35,407 nucleotides of DNA from Clostridiales bacterium PH28_bin88 (GTDB lineage: Bacteria > Bacillota > PH28-bin88): NCBI GenBank assembly GCA_000987045.1, contig LAKY01000066.1:1-35407 (forward strand), in the 5' to 3' direction. Below the pieces are notes generated by a model. That model ran no database searches, was not told the origin of the DNA, and worked only from the letters and a program-made list of their open reading frames with translations. Made by a program: the position numbers and the translations under genes. Shown here one piece after another: positions 31,058 through 35,407 of the stretch (position 1 is the stretch's first letter; each line of letters opens with the position of its first letter).

Positions 31058-31109
31058 ATGTATAGGAAAGTGCTCTGCAGTATTAATGCAAGCGCACTTT
31101 CCTATACAT
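31058..31109. repeat. Perfect 16-bp inverted repeat
   Basis: ATGTATAGGAAAGTGC (31058-31073) and GCACTTTCCTATACAT (31094-31109) flank 20 bp containing TGCAGTATTAATGCA. C-rich and G-rich tracts outside (31052-31057, 31115-31119) could extend the stem. It could be a miniature inverted-repeat element, transposon ends or an operator. Confidence 0.8.
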
Positions 31110-31174
31110 CACTTGGGGGCCTGTCCATTCACATGGCCCCCGGAGCCAACCCTTGCCCTCCGGCAGGGGGGTAG

Positions 31175-32185
31175 TTATTCTACGATATAAGCCTTGACGG
31201 TACGGCGGCCCCAGCGAAAAGCCTCCGCCTTGGTCTCGAAGAACAAATCGATGCGGTTCCCTTTGATGGCCCCGCCGGTATCTTCCGCCCTGGCATACCC
31301 GTAACCTTCCACCCAGAGAGTGCTGCCCAGCGGGATGACCCGCGGGTCCACCGCCACCACCCCCGGGCGTACCCGGGTGCCGGTAGCGGTAATGCCGTCT
31401 GCAGTGCCCTCTTCAGGGCTTTGGGTATAACCCGTGGCTACCAGCACCATCTCGCGGCGGCCCTGCTGAGGCTCCCCGCCGCGAGAGGCCAACTGCGGAA
31501 CGGTGCCGCTACCGACAGCCACTATCTTTGCCTGCGGCGCCCGGACTTGGGCCGAGCTTAGCACCCGTCGCTCCACTTCCTCGCCGTCCCGGTAGGTCAC
31601 CGTTACCCGCTGTTCCAGCAAGCCCGGCAGCCCTTCCCGCACGACCTTCCTGGTACCCTGAGGCAGGTGCCGGTCTTCCCGGTACTGGGTTTTAAACGGT
31701 ACCTCCACCCTTTCCACGAAGGTCGCCCGCCGGGTACGGCTGATGCGGACGTACATGTCCTCTTCGCCTGCCGGCGAAAGGTTGGTCTCCATCCGGTCCT
31801 CCGGTCCCAGGTAAATCCCCTGCTGCTGCAGAACGCTGGCTACCGTGGGGATGGGAACCATGGCCACCTGCTCCACCCCGTCGTAATAAAACTTCACCGG
31901 TACCGCCCGGGTGATCCTTACCACTGAAGGGTTGGCCAGCCTTTCCCGGATACCCGGCTGCACCAGGTCATATTCCCCTATGGTGACGCCGGCATGGCGC
32001 AGTGCCCCGCCCACGGTCATCTGCCTTGTTGTTACAGTTATACATTGCCCGTCCACCAGGACGGTAACTTCCTTCTCCAGCGACAAGTAACCCATAACGC
32101 CCACGAGCACCACAGCGGCCAGGATCCCGATCAGGATCCACCGGTGCCGCGGCTCAACGGGACGCCAGGGTATCCTGGCTAACAT
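31175..32185 (-). CDS. yabE: YabE/Rpf-like cell-wall protein: DUF348 repeats, G5 and 3D domain (copy 2)
   Basis: 336 residues with the same architecture as the product of 29789-30787. A membrane anchor lies at about 16-33 (WILIGILAAVVLVGVMGYL). DUF348 repeats (VTVLVDGQCITVTTRQMTVG) follow, then G5, and a C-terminal 3D domain with the Asp residues in VAVDPRVIPLG and AEDTGGAIKGNRIDLFF. The two copies are similar along their length but clearly diverged, so the duplication is not recent. ATG with AAGAGGTGAGG upstream. It is the first gene of the backbone on the right. metG and yabD, which precede yabE in B. subtilis, are not here. Confidence 0.92.
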   Translation of the reverse strand: MLARIPWRPVEPRHRWILIGILAAVVLVGVMGYLSLEKEVTVLVDGQCITVTTRQMTVGGALRHAGVTIGEYDLVQPGIRERLANPSVVRITRAVPVKFYYDGVEQVAMVPIPTVASVLQQQGIYLGPEDRMETNLSPAGEEDMYVRISRTRRATFVERVEVPFKTQYREDRHLPQGTRKVVREGLPGLLEQRVTVTYRDGEEVERRVLSSAQVRAPQAKIVAVGSGTVPQLASRGGEPQQGRREMVLVATGYTQSPEEGTADGITATGTRVRPGVVAVDPRVIPLGSTLWVEGYGYARAEDTGGAIKGNRIDLFFETKAEAFRWGRRTVKAYIVE

Positions 32186-32323
32186 GTCCTCACCTCTTAA
32201 ATTTTGGTCCCTTTTTCCATTAGAAGTTGCGGGTATCAGTTCATTCTATGCAAACCTCCTCAAACTAGACCCAGTTCTATTGTTGCCAAATTATGGTTGG
32301 CCCTAAACCTCCACTCTCCCCCT

Positions 32324-32357
32324 AAAAAAGGCCGGCAGGACCAAAGCCCCACCGGCC
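32324..32357 (-). terminator. Terminator or attenuator upstream of the second yabE paralogue
   Basis: Minus-strand stem GGCCGG...CCGGCC with a loop of about 16 bases, followed by TTTTTT. It lies about 140 bp before the yabE start and beyond the terminator of the small gene at 32437-32529, so it has no gene of its own to end. An attenuator of yabE (for instance a riboswitch, as known for some wall-hydrolase genes) or a short RNA is possible. I see no known riboswitch core. Confidence 0.65.
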
Positions 32358-32403
32358 ATCCAAAGGTAATCACCTGTCAATCCTTGTTTACTTCAGGCTT
32401 TTC

Positions 32404-32438
32404 TAAGCAAAAAAATAAGCTGGCCACAGACCAGCTTT
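32404..32438 (-). terminator. Terminator after the 30-residue peptide gene
   Basis: Minus-strand AAGCTGG-TCTGTG-GCCAGCTT-like stem (AGCTGG / CCAGCT) followed by ATTTTTTT, starting at the stop codon. Confidence 0.85.
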
Positions 32439-32529
32439 AAACTGTCAACACTTGCGCTGCAAAAAGCAATAAAAGGATGCTTTCTGGAATTGATTGCGCT
32501 ACCAGGTTGATTAACGGCATTTTATCCAT
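32437..32529 (-). CDS. Small hydrophobic peptide, 30 residues
   Basis: Reads MDKMPLINLVAQSIPE then SILLLLFAAQVLTV: a short polar start and a strongly hydrophobic helix, long enough for one membrane span. It has an ATG with AAGGAG 11 nt upstream and its own terminator directly at the stop. The array of 21-bp-period motifs (32600-32672) is about 70 bp upstream. It could be a membrane-active type I toxin-like peptide, a signalling or leader peptide, or the surviving N-terminus of a larger membrane protein (the AQSIPE segment reminds me of N-termini of sensor-like membrane proteins near agr-type systems). None can be decided here. Confidence 0.5.
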   Translation of the reverse strand: MDKMPLINLVAQSIPESILLLLFAAQVLTV

Positions 32530-32586
32530 GTAACCCATCACTCCTTAATATTCTTGGAGTGGTTTTTATTTCCTGCCCAACCCGGG

Positions 32587-32672
32587 CGAAATGCTTCCCA
32601 AATCCGATTCTTTTTCAGGGCATAATGCGGGATTCGGCTGGCGAAATGCGGTTTTCGCCGGGCGAAATCCGG
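32587..32672. repeat. Array 1 of 21-bp-period motif
   Basis: The AAATnCGG motif is phased at exactly 21 bp: TAATGCGG (32623), AAATGCGG (32644) and AAATCCGG (32665), the last two inside GGCGAAATnCGG. Weaker units AAATCCGA (32600) and AAATGCTT (32589) precede it. TTTCGCC-G-GGCGAAA (32653-32667) adds a local palindrome. Such spacing (two helical turns) is typical of tandem regulator-binding sites. Confidence 0.65.
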
Positions 32673-32701
32673 GAGGGTTTTATCGGTTAGAGGAGAATTG
32701 T

Positions 32702-32742
32702 TAAAAAATGTTGAAGGGGTAGGCTGTATAACCTACCCCTTC
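32702..32742 (-). terminator. Hairpin downstream of the truncated HEPN copy
   Basis: Perfect 11-bp stem GAAGGGGTAGG / CCTACCCCTTC with an 8-base loop. On the minus strand it is followed four bases later by TTTTTT. Confidence 0.65.
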
Positions 32743-32912
32743 TCGCCAAATTACTTCAACAACTCTTTCGGTGTTGCCGGTTGGCACCAGGCCAGCCAAC
32801 TGGTAGGCTGAACGCGAACCAAAGCGGCAAATACTTATCATAGTAAAGTTGGTACCTTAGACCCGTATCGATGGCCCCCCCGCTGGGAGCGGGTATCCGC
32901 GTGGACAGTAAG

Positions 32913-33056
32913 TTAAGTATCCGGTAAATACTTCTCAATTACGGCTGCCATAAACGGGCGAAAATCATTCAGGTTTTCCTGGATAATGCGTAATACTTCA
33001 GCGTCATCCACATCATCGTAAAGGTGCACCACCCGGTTACGAAAGCGGGCCATTTG
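32913..33056 (-). pseudogene. Truncated second copy of the HEPN (HepT) toxin gene
   Basis: The last ~47 codons of the HEPN gene at 34222-34650 are repeated here, from QMARFRNRVVHLYDDVDDAE to the end, with about 90% DNA identity by eye. The RX4HXY active motif is kept, but the similarity stops abruptly at GCCATTTGCCGG (about 33056). The preceding sequence is unrelated, so the N-terminal two thirds are lost. The frame stays open upstream (to 33140) with non-homologous residues. Confidence 0.85.
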
Positions 33057-33157
33057 CCGGAAACACGTGGTCGGAAACGAATTCCTCGAAAGTCTCCTGA
33101 TGCTGTAAATATCACAGGTCCAATAAATCTTTGTTCTCACCCTAATACGGTGGGCAG

Positions 33158-33409
33158 CTACTTGTAAGCCTCTTTCCGATGTTTTACGCGAAGTGCATAA
33201 ACGGTTGCCTCATCCCCGACAATTTGTAAAAGTACCCGGTAATCTCCCACGCGTAATCGCCACCGATCGCGTGTGCCTTTTAACTTCTTAAGGTCCACCA
33301 TGTTTACATTAGTGATCATTACATCGAATGCGTCCCGGATGCGTTGGCTGGTTCTCCTGTCCAGCCCGGCCAGATCCTTTTCAGCTTTTTCGGTAATAAC
33401 CAGCCTCAT
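33158..33409 (-). CDS. RelE/ParE-family toxin
   Basis: 83 residues with the compact RelE fold: MRLVITEKAEKDLAGLD at the start, LKGTRDRWRLRVGDYRVLLQI (basic residues R51, R53 and R58 in the usual active-site zone) and the C-terminal VKHRKEAYK. This favours an mRNA-cutting RelE-type rather than a gyrase-poisoning ParE-type, though the split is not certain. The ATG at 33409 overlaps the stop of the preceding antitoxin gene by four bases (ATGA), a classic translationally coupled pair. Confidence 0.9.
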   Translation of the reverse strand: MRLVITEKAEKDLAGLDRRTSQRIRDAFDVMITNVNMVDLKKLKGTRDRWRLRVGDYRVLLQIVGDEATVYALRVKHRKEAYK

Positions 33410-33660
33410 AGTCCGAGTTCCTTTTTTACTTGGTCCCAAGGCTTGACGCGGCCTTCAGCTATGTCTGTTTGTCCTTCTTGCCAGTCGGCCTCATCCTCTT
33501 CTGTCCAGGGTTCATCATCGTAGGGGATAAAGAGAATCTTACCGTTCAACTCAACCCACTCGCCATGGTTTGAAACTGTAACGCGCTTAAGGAATTCGAT
33601 TTTTTCTTGCGGTGTTAGCGTTGCAAATTCTTTTGCAATTTTCTCGATGGCCAAGGACAT
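33406..33660 (-). CDS. Antitoxin of the RelE-family pair
   Basis: 84 residues: an N-terminal helical part (IEKIAKEFATLTPQEKIEFL) and an acidic, aromatic C-terminal half (YDDEPWTEEDEADWQEGQ) that would wrap the toxin. No typical ribbon-helix-helix is obvious. The ATG at 33660 with GGTGGGTGA upstream is used in preference to an in-frame GTG 15 bp earlier. Its own promoter would lie within 33661-33836. Confidence 0.8.
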   Translation of the reverse strand: MSLAIEKIAKEFATLTPQEKIEFLKRVTVSNHGEWVELNGKILFIPYDDEPWTEEDEADWQEGQTDIAEGRVKPWDQVKKELGL

Positions 33661-33836
33661 TTGAACGTCACCCACCTTCGATTTTTTAGTTTATCGTTTT
33701 TTTCTTCAGCTTCTCCCGTTCCTCCCGCCACTGCGGCGGCCTTCTCCAGGTTCTCTGTAATAATATCATCATGGTTGGAGAGTTCTTCGCCCTTTGGCCC
33801 GTCATGATGGGCGGCGACCGGACGGGTAATCACGGA

Positions 33837-33989
33837 TTAAAGCCCCTCGGAGTTACCTTCTTTCTTACTTTTCTGATCCAATACTAGTATACCATATGGA
33901 TAAGAACCGTTGCATACTATTCGGCTGTGTCCCGGAAACAAGTCGGCAATTGCCCTACCGAAGACAGTTAAAACATAGTCATCTCTCAC
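33837..33989 (-). CDS. Uncertain 50-codon frame downstream of motif array 2
   Basis: Open frame from GTG 33989: begins MRDDYVLTVFGRAIADLF and ends DQKSKKEGNSEGL. It looks protein-like, but its GTG sits inside the Shine-Dalgarno sequence. The well-placed ATG 6 nt after GGGAGG (33982) is in another frame and gives only M-T-M-F-stop. Either a frameshift has broken a gene, or a tiny leader is translated here. No family recognised. Confidence 0.3.
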   Translation of the reverse strand: MRDDYVLTVFGRAIADLFPGHSRIVCNGSYPYGILVLDQKSKKEGNSEGL

Positions 33990-34071
33990 CTCCCTAACCG
34001 CTCACTTTCTCACCAAAGTAGCCTTGTAATCCTAGTATAAAGGAGTTAGCTCCAGTTTGTGGTAAATCCCT

Positions 34072-34126
34072 GGCAAAATGCGGGAATCGGCTTCCCAAAT
34101 ACGGTTTTTTCCGGATGAATTACGGT
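34072..34126. repeat. Array 2 of 21-bp-period motif
   Basis: AAATGCGG (34076), AAATACGG (34097) and GAATTACGG (ACGG at 34122-34125) are phased at exactly 21 bp. Flanking words GGGAATCGGCTTCCC and TTTTTTCCGG resemble those of array 1. It lies 25 bp past the hairpin that follows the HEPN gene. Confidence 0.65.
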
Positions 34127-34148
34127 TCAGTTTCTTGTGGGAAGAGCA

Positions 34149-34171
34149 AAGATCGGCCTATCTTAGGCCGA
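34149..34171 (-). terminator. Hairpin after the HEPN-MNT pair
   Basis: ATCGGCCTA-TCT-TAGGCCGAT, a 9-bp stem. Only a weak T stretch (CTTTGCTCTT) follows on the minus strand. Confidence 0.5.
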
Positions 34172-34221
34172 TAAATTATAAGCTTATAGTTCCCATCATA
34201 ACCATTTTCGTTGGACAGTAA

Positions 34222-34650
34222 TTACGTTTCCGGTAAATACCTCTCGATTACGGCTGCCATAAACGGGCGAAAATCATTCAGGTTTTCCCGGATTATTCGC
34301 AACACCTCGGCATCATCCACATCATCGTAAAGGTGCACCACCCGATTTCTAAACCGGGCCATTTGCCGGTATGTATCCAGCATCGCCCGGGGAATTATCC
34401 CGTGATCCGCTACCAGAGAAACAGCTTCCTGGTACGACTTGGGTAACCCCCAGCCCTCTCTTACGGCGATGTGGGCGCAAAGGTCCAACATGGCTTCGAT
34501 GGTTATCTGCAACATACGTGTCGCTGCTGAGGGGAAGAGCCGATCTGCGGTAAAATCCTCTTCGGTCATATTTTGAAAACGCTCAAGTTCCTTCAGCCGG
34601 GCACGCATGAATTGCAGCTTCTGGCGTACCTTATCCTGGTCCACCGTCAC
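34222..34650 (-). CDS. hepT: HEPN-domain toxin HepT
   Basis: 142-residue all-helical HEPN (DUF86) protein, the RNase toxin of the HepT-MntA system. The catalytic motif RX4HXY is R101-NRVV-H106-L-Y108. The Tyr is the residue AMP-modified by MntA in the characterised Shewanella pair. GTG start overlapping the stop of the upstream MNT gene (TTGTGACG), so the two are translationally coupled. A truncated duplicate of the 3' third lies at 32913-33056. Confidence 0.93.
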   Translation of the reverse strand: MTVDQDKVRQKLQFMRARLKELERFQNMTEEDFTADRLFPSAATRMLQITIEAMLDLCAHIAVREGWGLPKSYQEAVSLVADHGIIPRAMLDTYRQMARFRNRVVHLYDDVDDAEVLRIIRENLNDFRPFMAAVIERYLPET

Positions 34651-35096
34651 AAGAATTCACTCCTTATGGCTTGATCAAAGTCACGGTAGATGGCCTGCAG
34701 GTCCGGCGCAAAGTCGGCATGGCGCCTGACCACCGTTTCCATAAATTCCGCCAGCAAAACAGGGTCGCGGATAAAGAGCGCCCGTCCTGTCTCCAAAACT
34801 CGGAACTGCAGGGTAACCGGCACTTTTTTCAGGTTGATCACGTTGATGTCGTCATTTCGCCCGATGCCCACCAGTTCACCCATCACTTCCAGCAGGATAT
34901 CCAGGTCCCAATTTCCGCCCGGCATAGGGAGCACTGCCAGGTCCAGATCGGACAAGGGAGTCTGCTCAGGTGTACCGTAAGATCCGTAAATATACAAGGC
35001 CAGCACGTCGCCCCGCTGGCGGCAGTAGTCCGCCATCCGGCACAACTGTTCTTCATTTAAGCGGATCAGCGAAAGCCTCCTGGAAAGGCGCGGCAT
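34647..35096 (-). CDS. mntA: MNT-domain nucleotidyltransferase antitoxin MntA
   Basis: 149 residues with a minimal nucleotidyltransferase fold. The GSX10DXD signature is G38-S39 and D50-L-D52 in YGSYGTPEQTPLSDLDLAV, the active site that transfers AMP to the HEPN toxin. A helical C-terminal part follows with FRVLETGRALFIRDP, typical of MntA. The ATG at 35096 is chosen, with GGGGGGTG 5 nt upstream. First gene of the operon; its promoter lies in the AT-rich 35097-35165 region. Confidence 0.93.
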   Translation of the reverse strand: MPRLSRRLSLIRLNEEQLCRMADYCRQRGDVLALYIYGSYGTPEQTPLSDLDLAVLPMPGGNWDLDILLEVMGELVGIGRNDDINVINLKKVPVTLQFRVLETGRALFIRDPVLLAEFMETVVRRHADFAPDLQAIYRDFDQAIRSEFL

Positions 35097-35285
35097 GATA
35101 CACCCCCCTAAAATCATCAACCTCACAAGTCCATTTCTTTGCTAAATTGTACCACATAACTACCTCTCCCTCAATGCTTAGACCCACTCACGGAATTCGT
35201 GTTCTAAAAAGACCCGGCGAAGTAAAGCTCCTTGATTACTCGGTTCCACATATGGGACCATATTGTCTGGGTGGTGTTGCGACTA

Positions 35286-35407
35286 ATGACCAGAACCGAA
35301 AAACTTTATTATAAAGTCGTCAACAATCCTCAAGATGTCAAGTTCGAAGATCTGGACAAAATACTTAAGCGTACGGCTTTAACTCCTCCGCCGAGAAGTC
35401 CCCTCCC
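35286..35407 (+). CDS. HicA-family toxin start (partial, possibly frameshifted)
   Basis: The first 28 codons read MTRTEKLYYKVVNNPQDVKF then EDLDKILK, the standard N-terminus of HicA toxins (a dsRNA-binding fold that cuts mRNA). After that the frame gives RTALTPPPRS, unlike HicA. One base shifted, the DNA reads YGFNSSAEK, matching the expected (R)YGF. A one-base deletion near 35373 is therefore likely. The rest and any HicB lie beyond the right edge. GGGTGGT lies 10 nt before the ATG. Confidence 0.6.
   Translation, partial: MTRTEKLYYKVVNNPQDVKFEDLDKILKRTALTPPPRSPL

Larger units (their letters stand above)
30788..31174. other. Intergenic region dense in inverted repeats, possible structured RNA
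   Basis: No gene is convincing in these 387 bp between the two yabE copies. From left: a two-part hairpin (30869-30914), a nested structure (30926-30986), a 13-bp bulged hairpin (30986-31027), TAGGGGG/CCCCCTA (31030-31048), a perfect 16-bp inverted repeat (31058-31109), GGGGGCC/GGCCCCC (31115-31141) and CCGGAG/CTCCGG (31140-31163). Local GC is clearly higher than nearby. Confidence 0.75.
32530..32912. other. Gene-free stretch with motif array and terminator
   Basis: Holds the Shine-Dalgarno region of the 30-residue gene, the 21-bp-period array (32600-32672), and a strong hairpin (32713-32742). About 170 bp (32743-32912) have no recognisable feature except a 46-codon frame lacking a ribosome site. 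Confidence 0.6.

Noticed and set aside
30951..31190. 79-codon plus-strand frame in the yabE spacer
   Set aside because: Its composition follows the hairpin sequence, it has no ribosome site, and it overlaps the candidate RNA and the end of yabE.
32702..32853. 46-codon minus-strand frame running through the hairpin downstream of the truncated HEPN copy
   Set aside because: No ribosome site, and it crosses a terminator hairpin.
33615..33833. 72-codon minus-strand frame overlapping the RelE-type antitoxin start, and a 40-codon frame in the same stretch
   Set aside because: The overlap with a well-supported gene, the lack of a ribosome site and the biased composition suggest chance; kept only as intergenic sequence.

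Overview
The window looks like a chromosomal segment of a moderately GC-rich, endospore-forming Firmicute, most probably of the Peptococcaceae / Desulfotomaculum-Pelotomaculum group. This rests on the sporulation and germination genes (gerA-type, spoVG, yabG, sleB-ypeB, a Spo0E-like protein), frequent GTG/TTG starts with strong Shine-Dalgarno sites, and toxin-antitoxin pairs plus short intergenic repeats. The species is inferred, not proven.

The backbone is the minus-strand order known from Bacillus subtilis next to oriC: yabE - ksgA/rsmA - yabG - veg - ispE - purR - spoVG - glmU - prs - ctc/rplY. Here it runs from about 32.2 kb down to 0.65 kb and is split by insertions. These are a PRC-barrel gene, ilvA, a nucleotidyltransferase with a GntR regulator, cyanophycinase and cyanophycin synthetase, comFB, a GIY-YIG protein, an orphan sensor kinase, a trypsin-fold protease and a block of cell-wall and germination genes. 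That block holds an L,D-transpeptidase with LysM, a Spo0E-like gene, sleB-ypeB, two unknown genes, a four-LysM protein, a glycosyltransferase, a LysM/SleB-type hydrolase and a YkuK-like gene. The yabE position holds two full-length paralogues separated by about 390 bp packed with inverted repeats. At the far left a gerA-type germination receptor gene runs off the edge.

The last 3 kb (32.4-35.4 kb) are accessory: a HepT/MntA (HEPN-nucleotidyltransferase) toxin-antitoxin pair, a RelE-type pair, a probable HicA start at the edge (perhaps frameshifted), a truncated second HEPN copy, and two arrays of a motif repeated every 21 bp. Each array precedes a very short minus-strand reading frame with its own Shine-Dalgarno site. 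This duplicated unit (HEPN 3' end, hairpin, 21-bp array, short ORF) is the best candidate for something undescribed here.

Intergenic regions carry several repeat families: a composite repeat with a 21-bp palindromic core of the form GGAATTGGCnnnGCCAATTCC flanked by roughly 7-bp-period arms, a ~90-bp element present three times, and TAGTGACTAGTGAC-type low-complexity tracts. Regulatory sites read directly from the sequence include a sigma-H-type promoter before spoVG, a strong sigma-A promoter before veg, a Spo0A box beside the promoter of the Spo0E-like gene, a promoter before rsmA, and many intrinsic terminators.
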